Below are positions 1 to 8,071 of a stretch of 64,000 nt of DNA, in pieces. A program made the translations under genes and the position numbers. Source of the stretch: Arthrobacter stackebrandtii (GTDB taxonomy: Bacteria; Actinomycetota; Actinomycetes; Actinomycetales; Micrococcaceae); assembly GCF_017876675.1 (NCBI RefSeq), contig NZ_JAGIOI010000001.1, positions 2,294,001-2,358,000 of the forward strand. Direction: 5' to 3'. Under the pieces are notes generated by a model. It was not told the DNA's origin and ran no database searches. It worked only from the letters and a program-made list of their open reading frames with translations. How positions within the stretch are numbered: the first letter of the stretch is position 1; each line of letters opens with the position of its first letter.

Positions 1-315
1 GAAGCAGCCGAACAGGTCGAGGTGCTTGCCGCGGACCTGGCCGTCCGCCGCAGCGAACCAGTCCTCGCCGCCTACGGTGCCAGCGCCCGGCCGTCCGTTT
101 CCGAAGCGGTTGCCGTGCTGAAGGACAAGGGGGCTGCCGGCGTCGCCGTGGCCTCCTACCTCCTGGCGCCCGGCTATTTCCACGACCAGCTCGCCAAGGC
201 CGGGGCCGACCGTGTGTCTGCGCCGCTGCTGCCGTCCACGCTGCTGGCCGAGCTGGCGCTCGAGCACTTCGACGCTGCACTAACCGCAGCACCGCCGGCC
301 GTGCCGGGGTCCTGA
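1..315 (+). CDS. C-terminal part of a sirohydrochlorin chelatase-like protein (CbiX/SirB type)
   Basis: The frame is open from base 1, so the N-terminus lies outside the window; 104 residues are visible. The segment with 'AVLKDKGAAGVAVASYLLAP' followed by 'GYFHDQL' resembles the second half of small CbiX-type chelatases, which insert iron (siroheme) or cobalt into sirohydrochlorin. The catalytic His of the first half cannot be seen. The position upstream of the sulfite reductase operon, and cysG at 19 kb, fit a siroheme role, because CysG here shows dehydrogenase and methyltransferase parts and this protein could supply the chelation step. The family call rests on a partial sequence. Confidence 0.6.
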   Translation, partial: EAAEQVEVLAADLAVRRSEPVLAAYGASARPSVSEAVAVLKDKGAAGVAVASYLLAPGYFHDQLAKAGADRVSAPLLPSTLLAELALEHFDAALTAAPPAVPGS

Positions 316-448
316 CCCGGAGGCCAGGCACGGAACCCTGGCCGGCAGCAGAAAGAAGAGCCGCCTGGCGGGCCTGCCTCTTTCCGGCAGGTCAGGTATC
401 TTATGGGGATACGCATGATGCTTGTTCCCAGACACACGGAGGCCTTCC

Positions 449-1021
449 TTGGGCGAAAACCCGACGCCAGATCCTTACGTTGCCCCCGGCACCGCAGCCC
501 CCAACGGCGGGACGCCCGGATACGGTTACGGCCAGCCGGCACCCTACCCGGGCGCCCAGGTCCCTGACGCGCCCGAGTTTGCCACGCCGCAGTACGGCAC
601 GCCTGCGTACGGGGCGCCGCAGCCGGGGGAGCAGCCGTTTGGCACTCCTGCGTATGGAGCCCCGCAATATGGAACTCCGCCGTACGGTGCCCAGCCATTC
701 GAAACCTCTCCGTACGGAGCCCAGAAACCGGGCATGCAGCAGCCCTACTACGGTGTCCCGCCTTATGACGCACCCGCGCCCGGCGGCACCAACACGCTGG
801 CCATCCTCTCGCTCGTTTTTGCCTTTGTCTTCAACATTGCAGGAATTGTCCTTGGCCACATGGCGCTGAAGCAGATCAGCCAAACAAATGAGCAGGGACG
901 GGGGCTGGCCGTGGCGGGGCTCGTCATCAGCTATATCTCGCTGGCCGGCTCCGTCCTGTTCTTCGGGATCATGATCCTCGGCTTCATCGGCACTGTAGTC
1001 GGCGAGACCTACAGCTACTAG
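449..1021 (+). CDS. DUF4190-like membrane protein with Pro/Tyr/Gly-rich N-terminus
   Basis: 190 residues. I chose the TTG at 449 because GGAGG (438-442) sits six bases upstream; an earlier in-frame TTG at 422 lacks such a site. Residues about 10-110 are low-complexity repeats of the type YGTPAYGAP, QYGTPPYGA and FETSPYGA. Residues about 115-185 carry two hydrophobic helices separated by a short polar turn (HMALKQISQTNEQGRGLAVAG), the layout of DUF4190 proteins, which are common in actinobacteria. Function is unknown; the long disordered cytoplasmic tail suggests protein-protein contacts. It stands alone between the chelatase-like gene and a long intergenic region. Confidence 0.75.
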   Translation: MGENPTPDPYVAPGTAAPNGGTPGYGYGQPAPYPGAQVPDAPEFATPQYGTPAYGAPQPGEQPFGTPAYGAPQYGTPPYGAQPFETSPYGAQKPGMQQPYYGVPPYDAPAPGGTNTLAILSLVFAFVFNIAGIVLGHMALKQISQTNEQGRGLAVAGLVISYISLAGSVLFFGIMILGFIGTVVGETYSY

Positions 1022-1140
1022 CCCCACGCCTCCGGGCCAGGCCCATTTTTTTGGCGTCAGCCCCGCAGGCCCGCCGCCAGCTGCCAACCTTCCCGCATGC
1101 TCCGCGGCGCCACTCACGCTCCTGCGCTTCGTTAAGCTAC

Positions 1141-1173
1141 AACCATGCGCAACTCCAAGAGCTGCGCATGGTT
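1141..1173. repeat. Perfect 11-bp inverted repeat, possible operator or RNA hairpin
   Basis: Left arm AACCATGCGCA (1141-1151) and right arm TGCGCATGGTT (1163-1173) are exact reverse complements around an 11-base loop. There is no T-run after it, so a terminator is unlikely. It lies 430 bases before the sulfite reductase start and 120 bases after the preceding gene, which is far for an operator of either. Confidence 0.5.
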
Positions 1174-1275
1174 AACAGATATCCGTGCGCAGGAAGCTGA
1201 AGCGGTGGCTGCGTTCGGGGTGCAACGAGCACTTTCAAGCTGTTTTGAGTCACTGGGCCGGCTTTTGCGGTGTGA

Positions 1276-1364
1276 GCGTGCTGTTCTGCGGAGAGCTGCA
1301 GCCTGGCATGGCGCATAACACTGTTCTGCGTCACGCCAGCGCCAAACTCTGCGCAGAACGGCAC
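1276..1364. repeat. Dispersed intergenic repeat, copy A
   Basis: Begins GCGTGCTGTTCTGCG and ends GCGCAGAACGGCAC, so the ends are near-inverted repeats. Inside is a second CTGTTCTGCGTCACG unit (1321-1335) followed by AGC and an A-rich CAAACT stretch. The same order of blocks recurs at 56320-56410, 55 kb away. It looks like a REP/BIME-type or MITE-like palindromic unit. Confidence 0.7.
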
Positions 1365-1567
1365 GGTTGGCCCGGCTTCTTGCTGCCGCCGGAGTTTCGT
1401 CGGCAGCATGGAATCTTCCGGACGGCCGCCGTCGGACCTGTTTATGGGCAAATGCCGGGCCGGCAGTCGCACCCCGGACGGGGCAGGAAATGCTGCAAGC
1501 ACATCTTGGACAAAAACTGGCAGTATGACGAAATGTTGCCCAAGGTGAACAAGCGTTGCAAAGTCGA

Positions 1568-1603
1568 TTGGTGCAAGAAGGGGTGCGCCCTAGGCTCATT
1601 CCA
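1568..1603 (+). promoter_or_regulatory. Candidate leaderless promoter of the sulfite reductase operon
   Basis: TTGGTG (1568-1573), 17-base spacer, TAGGCT (1591-1596), then six bases to the ATG at 1603. There is no Shine-Dalgarno sequence before the ATG, so transcription probably starts at or next to the start codon. Confidence 0.55.
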
Positions 1604-3363
1604 TGACACAGACAGCTCTAGCCGGAGCGGGCGCCGCCGGCACTGAAACCGACGCCCCTGCCAAGCCGGTCCGCACCGCCCGCCCCCGCCCCGCCGCCAA
1701 GCCGCACGGGCAGTGGAAGGTTGACGGCAAGGCACCGCTGAATCCGGTGGAGGCATGGAAGCAGGAGGACGACGGGCTTTCCGTGCGCCACCGCATCGAG
1801 ACCATCTACTCCAAGCAGGGCTTCGAGTCCATCAGCGACGACGACCTGCACGGCCGCTTCCGCTGGTGGGGTCTGTACACGCAGCGCAAGCAGGGGATCG
1901 ACGGCGGCAAGACTGCTTCCCTGGAACCGCATGAGCTTGAGGACAGCTACCTCATGATGCGCGTGCGCACCGACGGCGGCAAGCTCACCACCGAGCAGCT
2001 GCGCGTGATCGGCCAGATTTCCGTGGACTTTGCGCGCAACACGGCAGATTTGACCAACCGCCAAAACATCCAGTTCCACTGGATTGAGGTGGAGGACGTG
2101 CCGGAGATCTGGCGCCGGCTCGAGGCTGTCGGCCTGCAGACCACCGAGGCCTGCGGCGACGTGCCCCGCGGCATGCTCGGTTCCCCTGTGGCAGGCATCG
2201 CCAAGGCGGAGATCATCGACCCCACCGATTTCCTGCAGGAAATTCGCGACCGCTTCATCGGCAGCCCGCAGTTCTCCAACCTGCCGCGCAAATACAAGAC
2301 CTCCATCACCGGCTACCCGGACCACGACACCATCCACGAGATCAACGACATCTCCTTCGTCGGCGTGCGCCACCCGGAACTCGGACCCGGCTACGACCTG
2401 TGGGTGGGCGGCGGGCTCTCCACCGCGCCCCGGCTGGCGCAGCGCGTCGGGGTGTTTGTGCCGCCGGAGGACGGGCCGGCCGTCTGGGAGGGTGTCACCA
2501 GCATCTTCCGCGACTACGGCTACCGGCGCATGCGCAACAAGGCCCGGCTGAAGTTCCTGGTGGAGGACTGGGGCGCCGAAAAGTTCCGCCAGGTCCTCGA
2601 GGATGAATACCTGGGCCGCAAGCTGCCCGACGGCATCGCCCCGCCCAAGGCCACCGTCAACGGTGACCACGTTGGTGTCCACGAGCAGAAGGACGGCAAG
2701 TTCTTCATCGGCGCCGCCCCGTTTGTGGGCCGCTTCTCCGGCACGCAGATGCTCGCCCTGGCGGACCTCCTGGAGGCCCACGGCTCCCACCGGCTGCGCA
2801 CCACCCCGCTGCAAAAGGTCATTGCCCTGGACATCCCCAAGGACGAGGTCGAGGCAGTGGTGGCCGGGCTGGACGAGGTGGGGCTGTCCGCCCGCCCGTC
2901 GGTCTTCCGCCGCAACACCATGGCCTGCACCGGCATCGAGTTCTGCAAGCTGGCCATCGTCAACACCAAGGACACGGCCATCGACGTTATCGGTGAGCTC
3001 GAGGTGCGCCTGGCCGACCTGGTTGATGCCGGCGCACTCAACGAGCCCATCACCCTCTACCTCAATGGCTGCCCCAACTCCTGCGCCCGCATCCAGACCG
3101 CTGACATCGGCCTGAAGGGGATTGTGGTTCCCGCGGACGACGGCGGCACAACAGGAGGCTTTCAGGTCCACCTGGGCGGGGGCTTGTCTTCGCACAACCG
3201 TGAAGAGGCCGGCCTGGGCCGCACCGTCCGCGGCTTGAAGGTTGCCATCCACGACCTGGCCGACTACGTGGAACGCGTCATCCGCAGCTACGCGGCCAAC
3301 AAGCTGGCGGATGAGACCTTTGCCGAGTTCGCCCACCGCGTGGATGAGGAGCTGCTGAAATGA
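1603..3363 (+). CDS. sir: Ferredoxin-dependent siroheme sulfite (nitrite) reductase
   Basis: 586 residues. The enzyme passes six electrons from ferredoxin to sulfite to give sulfide, in the cytoplasm. The cofactor cysteines are all present: Cys442 and Cys448 (ACTGIEFCKL) and Cys490 and Cys494 (NGCPNSC), which hold the 4Fe-4S cluster bridged to siroheme. Tyr92 (GLYTQRKQG) and Cys184 (EACGDVPRG) match the region where the Mycobacterium tuberculosis enzyme has a Tyr-Cys crosslink; I infer the equivalence. Two sulfite/nitrite reductase repeats span about 50-350 and 360-580. The first 40 residues are Ala/Pro-rich. The cys neighbours favour sulfite over nitrite as substrate. The end overlaps cysH by four bases (ATGA). 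Confidence 0.93.
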   Translation: MTQTALAGAGAAGTETDAPAKPVRTARPRPAAKPHGQWKVDGKAPLNPVEAWKQEDDGLSVRHRIETIYSKQGFESISDDDLHGRFRWWGLYTQRKQGIDGGKTASLEPHELEDSYLMMRVRTDGGKLTTEQLRVIGQISVDFARNTADLTNRQNIQFHWIEVEDVPEIWRRLEAVGLQTTEACGDVPRGMLGSPVAGIAKAEIIDPTDFLQEIRDRFIGSPQFSNLPRKYKTSITGYPDHDTIHEINDISFVGVRHPELGPGYDLWVGGGLSTAPRLAQRVGVFVPPEDGPAVWEGVTSIFRDYGYRRMRNKARLKFLVEDWGAEKFRQVLEDEYLGRKLPDGIAPPKATVNGDHVGVHEQKDGKFFIGAAPFVGRFSGTQMLALADLLEAHGSHRLRTTPLQKVIALDIPKDEVEAVVAGLDEVGLSARPSVFRRNTMACTGIEFCKLAIVNTKDTAIDVIGELEVRLADLVDAGALNEPITLYLNGCPNSCARIQTADIGLKGIVVPADDGGTTGGFQVHLGGGLSSHNREEAGLGRTVRGLKVAIHDLADYVERVIRSYAANKLADETFAEFAHRVDEELLK

Positions 3364-4097
3364 CCGAAACCCAAGCCGCCGCCGATCCCGCCACGGGCCT
3401 GCGTTCGCACGACCAGCTGAAGGCCCTCGCCGAGGCCGGCGCAGCGGAACTGGACTGGAACGCGTCCGCCAAGGACGTCATCGCCTGGGTGGCGAAAAAC
3501 TTCGCAACCGGTGCGGCCGCCGTCGCCTGTTCCATGGCCGATGCCGTGCTGCCGGCGCTTGTTGCGGACCAGCTGCCCGGCGTGGACGTCCTTTTCCTGG
3601 ACACCGGCTACCACTTCCCGGAAACGTACGCCACGCGCAACGAGGTGGCGGAGAACCTGCACGTGAACGTGGTGGACGTGCTGCCGCTGAACACGGTGGC
3701 GGAGCAGGACTCGCTGTTGGGCAAGGACCTGTTCGCCCGCGATCCGGCCCAGTGCTGCGCGCTGCGGAAGGTGGAACCGCTGCACCGCACCCTGCAGGGC
3801 TACGAGCTGTGGTTCACCGGTGTGCGCCGCGATGAGGCGCCCACCCGCACCAATACCCCGCTGGTGGTGTGGGATGAGAAGAACGGCCTGGTGAAGGTCA
3901 ACCCCGTGGCGGACTGGAGCTACGAGGACCTCATCACGTACTCGGACGACAACCTCCTGCCCGTCAACCCACTGCTCAGCCAGGGCTACCCGTCCATCGG
4001 CTGTGCACCTTGCACCAAGAAAGTGGCCCCCGGCGCCGACCCCAGGTCCGGACGCTGGGCCGGAACCTCCAAGACAGAATGCGGACTACACGTATGA
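3360..4097 (+). CDS. cysH: APS reductase (CysH family, iron-sulfur type)
   Basis: 245 residues. It reduces adenylyl sulfate to sulfite and AMP using thioredoxin. Cys132-Cys133 (QCCALRK) and Cys215/Cys218 (GCAPCT) are the four 4Fe-4S ligands that mark APS rather than PAPS reductases, and Cys241 in the C-terminal ECGLH is the catalytic cysteine. No APS kinase (CysC) is seen nearby, which agrees with the direct APS route. The start overlaps the sulfite reductase stop and the end overlaps cysD (ATGA at 4094), so the genes are translationally coupled. Confidence 0.95.
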   Translation: MTETQAAADPATGLRSHDQLKALAEAGAAELDWNASAKDVIAWVAKNFATGAAAVACSMADAVLPALVADQLPGVDVLFLDTGYHFPETYATRNEVAENLHVNVVDVLPLNTVAEQDSLLGKDLFARDPAQCCALRKVEPLHRTLQGYELWFTGVRRDEAPTRTNTPLVVWDEKNGLVKVNPVADWSYEDLITYSDDNLLPVNPLLSQGYPSIGCAPCTKKVAPGADPRSGRWAGTSKTECGLHV

Positions 4098-5044
4098 GCA
4101 CCCAAACCATTGACCAAGACCTGAGCCCCGGGACGGCACCGGCCGGCGATGCAGAGCTGAACTCGCTGGACCTGCTGGAATCCGAGGCCATCCACATCAT
4201 CCGCGAGGTGGTGGCCGAGTTCGAGCGCCCCGCGCTGCTGTTCTCCGGCGGCAAGGACTCGGTGCTGATGCTGCACCTGGCCACGAAGGCGTTCTGGCCC
4301 GGCAAGGTCCCGTTCCCCGTGCTGCACGTGGACACGGGCCACAACTTCCCCGAGGTCATCGACTTCCGCGACCGCACCGTTGAGCGCCTGGGCCTGCGCC
4401 TGGAGGTGGGCTCCGTGCAGGAGTTCATCGATTCCGGTGAACTCTCCGAGCGCGCCGACGGCACCCGCAACCCGCTGCAGACCGTGCCGCTGCTGGATGC
4501 CATTGCCCGCAACAAGTTTGACGCCGTGTTTGGCGGCGCCCGCCGCGACGAGGACAAGGCCCGCGCCAAGGAACGCATCGTGTCCCTGCGCGACGAGTTT
4601 GGCCAGTGGGACCCGCGCAACCAGCGCCCCGAGCTGTGGAACCTGTACAACGGCCGCCACACCGTGGGCCAGCATGTGCGCGCGTTCCCCATCAGCAACT
4701 GGACCGAGCTGGACGTGTGGCGCTATATCGCCCGCGAAGGCATCGAGCTGCCGCCGCTGTACTACGCCCACGAACGCGAAGTGTACGAGCGCGACGGCAT
4801 GTGGCGCGCTGTCGGGCCGGTCTCGCAGCCGCGCCCCGACGAGGAAGTAGTCATCAAGCAGGTCCGCTACCGCACGGTGGGCGACATGTCCTGCACGGGC
4901 GCCGTGGCCTCCGACGCCACCACCGTCCACGACGTGGTGCGCGAAGTCGCCGCCTCAACCCTGACCGAACGTGGCGCCACCCGGGCCGATGACCGCATCT
5001 CCGAGGCAGCCATGGAAGACCGCAAGAAGGACGGCTACTTCTAA
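4094..5044 (+). CDS. cysD: Sulfate adenylyltransferase small subunit
   Basis: 316 residues. With CysN it forms APS from sulfate and ATP. The PP-loop SGGKDSV is at residues 51-57, and the usual C-terminal GDMSCTGAV and KKDGYF are present, so the protein is full length. The ATG at 4094 was chosen over longer options because it overlaps the cysH stop as ATGA and gives the normal N-terminus. The stop overlaps the cysN start by one base (TAATG). Confidence 0.96.
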   Translation: MSTQTIDQDLSPGTAPAGDAELNSLDLLESEAIHIIREVVAEFERPALLFSGGKDSVLMLHLATKAFWPGKVPFPVLHVDTGHNFPEVIDFRDRTVERLGLRLEVGSVQEFIDSGELSERADGTRNPLQTVPLLDAIARNKFDAVFGGARRDEDKARAKERIVSLRDEFGQWDPRNQRPELWNLYNGRHTVGQHVRAFPISNWTELDVWRYIAREGIELPPLYYAHEREVYERDGMWRAVGPVSQPRPDEEVVIKQVRYRTVGDMSCTGAVASDATTVHDVVREVAASTLTERGATRADDRISEAAMEDRKKDGYF

Positions 5045-6435
5045 TGAGCACCATCACCGAAACCCCGCTTGATGCGGCGCCCCTTGAACAGTCCACGCTG
5101 TTCCGCTTCGCCACCGCCGGCTCCGTCGACGACGGCAAGTCCACCCTGGTGGGCCGCCTGCTCCACGACTCCAAGGCCATCCTGGCCGACACGCTCGACG
5201 CCGTCACCCGCACCTCGGCGGACCGCGGCTTCGGCGGCGAGAACGGCAGCACCCAGAAGATCGACCTCGCGCTGCTGACCGACGGCCTGCGCGCCGAGCG
5301 CGAGCAGGGCATCACGATCGACGTGGCCTACCGCTACTTCGCCACGGACCGCCGCAGCTTCATCCTGGCCGACTGCCCCGGGCACATCCAGTACACCAAG
5401 AACACGGTGACGGGCGCGTCCACCGCGGATGCCGTCGTCGTGCTCATCGATGCCCGCAAGGGCGTGCTGGAGCAGACCCGCCGGCACCTGTCCGTGCTGC
5501 GCCTGCTGCGCGTCCCCAACGTGATCGTCGCCGTCAACAAGATCGACCTCACGGGCTTCAGCGAGGACGTCTTCCGCACCATTGAGACCGACGTCCAGGC
5601 CGTGGCCGCCGGCATCGGGCTGGACGACGTCGTCGTCATCCCCGTCTCCGCGCTGGAGGGCGACAACGTGGTGGAGCGCTCAGCCCACACCCCCTGGTAC
5701 ACGGGCGCCAGCCTGCTGGAGCTGCTCGAAACGCTGCCCACCACTGACGAGCTGGAGCGCGGCCTGGAGCCGTTCCGCTTCCCCGTCCAGCTGGTGGTCC
5801 GCCCCCAGGGTGCGCTTGCGCCTGAGCTCACCCTCGCTGACGACGCCGGTGCCTCCTTCCGCGATTACCGCGCCTATGCCGGGCAGGTCGCCTCGGGCGC
5901 CGTCGCGGTGGGGGACGAGATCACGGTGCTGCCCTCGGGACGGAAGGCCTCCGTTGTGGGCATCGACTTTGCCGGCCGCACGCTGGAGAAGGCGGTGGCA
6001 CCGCAGTCGGTGTCGCTGCGCCTGAGCGAGGAGATCGACATTGCCCGCGGCGACGTCATTGCCGCCACCGGCACCTTCGGCGAGGTCAGCCAGGACCTGT
6101 ACGCCGAACTGTGCTGGCTCTCGGACAAGCCGCTGCGCGAGGGCGCCAAGGTGCTGATCAAGCACGGCAGCAAGACCGTTCAGGGCCTGATCCGCGCCGT
6201 CACGGGCAAGCTGGAGCTGGAGTCGTTCGCCTACGGGCAGGCCTCCGGGCTCGGGCTGAACGACATCGGCACGGCGCAGATCCGCCTGGCGTCGCCAGTG
6301 CCGATCGAGACGTATGCGCGCCACCGCCGCACCGGCGCCTTCCTGGTGATCGACCCGCAGGACGGCAACACCCTGGCCGCCGGCATGGTCCGCGACCACC
6401 CGGGCGACCACGAGGACGAGCGCTACGCCATCTAG
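5044..6435 (+). CDS. cysN: Sulfate adenylyltransferase large subunit (GTPase)
   Basis: 463 residues. It is an EF-Tu-like GTPase that drives APS synthesis by CysD. G1 is GSVDDGKST (26-34), G3 is DCPGH (110-114), and G4 is NKID (165-168); beta-barrel domains fill the rest. There is no fused CysC kinase domain at the C-terminus, unlike CysNC proteins of some mycobacteria. It is the last gene of the operon and is followed by a strong nested hairpin. Confidence 0.95.
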   Translation: MSTITETPLDAAPLEQSTLFRFATAGSVDDGKSTLVGRLLHDSKAILADTLDAVTRTSADRGFGGENGSTQKIDLALLTDGLRAEREQGITIDVAYRYFATDRRSFILADCPGHIQYTKNTVTGASTADAVVVLIDARKGVLEQTRRHLSVLRLLRVPNVIVAVNKIDLTGFSEDVFRTIETDVQAVAAGIGLDDVVVIPVSALEGDNVVERSAHTPWYTGASLLELLETLPTTDELERGLEPFRFPVQLVVRPQGALAPELTLADDAGASFRDYRAYAGQVASGAVAVGDEITVLPSGRKASVVGIDFAGRTLEKAVAPQSVSLRLSEEIDIARGDVIAATGTFGEVSQDLYAELCWLSDKPLREGAKVLIKHGSKTVQGLIRAVTGKLELESFAYGQASGLGLNDIGTAQIRLASPVPIETYARHRRTGAFLVIDPQDGNTLAAGMVRDHPGDHEDERYAI

Positions 6436-6445
6436 CGCCGGCCGG

Positions 6446-6544
6446 AAATGATCCCGATCCCGCCGGTCCGCCGGAAATGATCCCGATGACGCTTTCTGAC
6501 CCCGGGATCCGGGGATCAGAAGGCGGGATCGGGATCATTTTTCG
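6446..6544 (+). terminator. Nested palindrome and T-run after cysN
   Basis: A perfect 19-bp outer stem pairs 6446-6464 with 6522-6540 and runs into TTTTT. Inside it, TTCTGACCCCGG (6494-6505) pairs with CCGGGG-A-TCAGAA (6509-6521). A second copy of the left arm (AAATGATCCCGAT, 6475-6487) can pair with the same right arm, so two alternative outer stems are possible. The most likely role is rho-independent termination of the cys operon. Confidence 0.8.
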
Positions 6545-6555
6545 CAGGTGGTGCC

Positions 6556-6584
6556 TTGACCTACGTGCGGCCGGTCGCAACGAT
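6556..6584 (+). promoter_or_regulatory. Promoter P1, twin of the promoter at 7365
   Basis: TTGACC (6556-6561), 17 bases, AACGAT (6579-6584). The 13 bases TCGCAACGATGGA are identical to those at P2 (7365-7393), and both are preceded by GGGATCATTTTT. The AACGAT box differs from the TANNNT boxes seen elsewhere in the window, so a different sigma factor or regulator is possible. Confidence 0.5.
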
Positions 6585-7332
6585 GGAAAGGCACGGACAC
6601 TCCGGCGGTCCAAGGAGGTACTGCGGTGAACTCAGCTTTTCGGGTGAATCAGTCCTGCTGGTGGGTGCCTCCCGGGGCCTGGGGCTGGCCATTGCCAGGG
6701 AGTACCTGAGCCAAGGCGCCCGTGTGGTTGCCACGGTGCGGGGGCCGGAGCCGACACCGCTGCACGTGCTGGTGGAAGAATATCGCGGGCTGCTGGAGAT
6801 TGAATCCGTGGACATCACGGAGCTGGACCAGCTGGCTGCGCTGCACGCACGCCTGGCGGGGCATTCCTTCGGCCTGGTGTTCGTCAACGCAGGCGTCACC
6901 AACGACGAAGCGGAGACGATTGCAACCGTCAGCGACGCGGAGTTTTCCCGGCTGATGCTGACCAACGCCCTCGCCCCCATGAGGTTCATCGAGGCGTTTG
7001 CCGGGCTTGCCTCGGAACGAGCCACCCTGGCCGTGATGTCCTCGGGCCAAGGCAGCATCGAAAACAACACCCGGGGCGGATTTGAAATCTACCGCGCCAG
7101 CAAGTCCGCCTTGAACCAGCTGATGCGCAGCTATGCGGCCCGGACCCAGGATGACGGGCACACCCTGCTGCTGCTGGCGCCGGGGTGGATCAGGGGCACG
7201 GGTGTTGGCGGGCCGAATGCGCCGCTGACCATCGAGGAGAGCATTCCCCGTCTGGTGCGCACCATTCAGGGCAGCCATGGAAAAGGCGGCCTGCAGTTCC
7301 TTGACTACCGCGGGGAAACAGTCTCCTGGTAG
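6583..7332 (+). CDS. Short-chain dehydrogenase/reductase; start or frame uncertain
   Basis: About 249 residues from the ATG at 6583. The Rossmann signature GASRGLG, the NAG motif (FVNAG) and the catalytic YRASK are present, so it is an NAD(P)-dependent oxidoreductase of the SDR superfamily; a Ser in MSSGQGS completes the active site. The substrate is unknown. The ATG at 6583 lies inside the promoter box, so it is a doubtful start. A good ribosome site AAGGAGG (6612-6618) precedes a GTG at 6626, but that codon is one frame off the SDR frame. A single-base indel near 6630-6645 would join them. Confidence 0.7.
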   Translation: MERHGHSGGPRRYCGELSFSGESVLLVGASRGLGLAIAREYLSQGARVVATVRGPEPTPLHVLVEEYRGLLEIESVDITELDQLAALHARLAGHSFGLVFVNAGVTNDEAETIATVSDAEFSRLMLTNALAPMRFIEAFAGLASERATLAVMSSGQGSIENNTRGGFEIYRASKSALNQLMRSYAARTQDDGHTLLLLAPGWIRGTGVGGPNAPLTIEESIPRLVRTIQGSHGKGGLQFLDYRGETVSW

Positions 7333-7364
7333 TGCACAGGGATCATTTTTTACGGCGTGATCCA

Positions 7365-7419
7365 TTGACGTGGGTCCCGTGGTTCGCAACGATGGAGGGT
7401 GCCGGGAAATCCCGGCACC
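7365..7419 (+). promoter_or_regulatory. Promoter P2 and leader hairpin of the VOC gene
   Basis: TTGACG (7365-7370), 17 bases, AACGAT (7388-7393), matching P1 upstream of the SDR gene. A perfect 9-bp hairpin GGTGCCGGG/CCCGGCACC with an AAAT loop (7398-7419) follows and would form in the 5' leader, 16 bases before the ribosome site. Confidence 0.5.
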
Positions 7420-7446
7420 AGCACTGCCCGAGCCAGGGAGATCACC

Positions 7447-7902
7447 ATGTCCACGCAGGTATTCATCAGTCTTCCCACGAACGACCTTGACCGTTCCAAG
7501 GCCTTCTACGAGGCCGTGGGCTGGGCAATCCAGCCGAATTTCACCGATGAGAATGCGGCGTGCATCCAGGCGGACGACAACTTCTTCGTCATGGTGCTGA
7601 AGAAGGAGTACTTTGCCACATTCACGGACAAGCCCATTGTGGACCCGGGCAAGTCGATCCAGGTGCAAACGGCACTGAGTCAGGACAGCCGCGCTGCCGT
7701 GGATGCACTGTTGGAGAAGGCCCTGGCCGCAGGCGGCACCGAGCCCCGCCCGGCACAGGAACTTGGCTTCATGTACTCCCGCGACTTTGAGGACCCGGAC
7801 GGCAACCTCTTCGGCGCCATCTGGATGGACCCCCAGGCTGCCGCCGAGGGCCCCGAATCGTTCATGGCGGAACAGCAGGAAGAAGGCCTCGGCCACTCCT
7901 GA
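7447..7902 (+). CDS. VOC (glyoxalase-fold) protein
   Basis: 151 residues. Start at ATG 7447 with AGGGAG (7435-7440) six bases upstream. The N-terminal FISLPTNDLDRSKAFYEAVG and the C-terminal DPDGNLFGAIWMDP are typical of single-domain VOC proteins of the glyoxalase/bleomycin-resistance superfamily. The metal-binding residues of true glyoxalase I are not clearly kept, so the reaction cannot be named. It shares an unusual promoter with the SDR gene, which suggests shared control. Confidence 0.8.
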   Translation: MSTQVFISLPTNDLDRSKAFYEAVGWAIQPNFTDENAACIQADDNFFVMVLKKEYFATFTDKPIVDPGKSIQVQTALSQDSRAAVDALLEKALAAGGTEPRPAQELGFMYSRDFEDPDGNLFGAIWMDPQAAAEGPESFMAEQQEEGLGHS

Positions 7903-8071
7903 ATGTTGGCAGGATGAATCCAGCGTAAGTTCGCTCGAGCCTGCAAAGGGGCTCCTGAAAGTCATAGCCACGGTCTCCTCCGGACCAGGGTGCCCCTGAG
8001 GTCCGCCACGGTCTGCCCCTGCCGGCCTGGCCGGAAGCGCTCTGTCCTGCCCCGTGGCGCCTCTGTGCTAC

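Larger units (their letters stand above)
1022..1602. other. 581-base intergenic region before the sulfite reductase operon
   Basis: No convincing coding frame. The region holds, in order, a short GC stem followed by seven T (about 1034-1052), a perfect 11-bp inverted repeat (1141-1173), one copy of a dispersed 90-base repeat (1276-1364), weak 10-bp phased TGAC/TTGC/TGAA/TTGC units (1526-1559), and the promoter of the next gene (1568-1596). The open frames that cross it on both strands have no family resemblance and no ribosome site. Confidence 0.6.

Noticed and set aside
1185-1646. A 153-codon frame before the sulfite reductase gene
   Set aside because: It crosses the dispersed repeat and the promoter, lacks a ribosome site and has no recognisable domain.
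1618-3336. A 572-codon open frame on the minus strand opposite the sulfite reductase gene
   Set aside because: It mirrors the codon structure of the real gene in high-GC DNA, has Ala/Gly/Val/Asp-rich composition without motifs, and no ribosome site.
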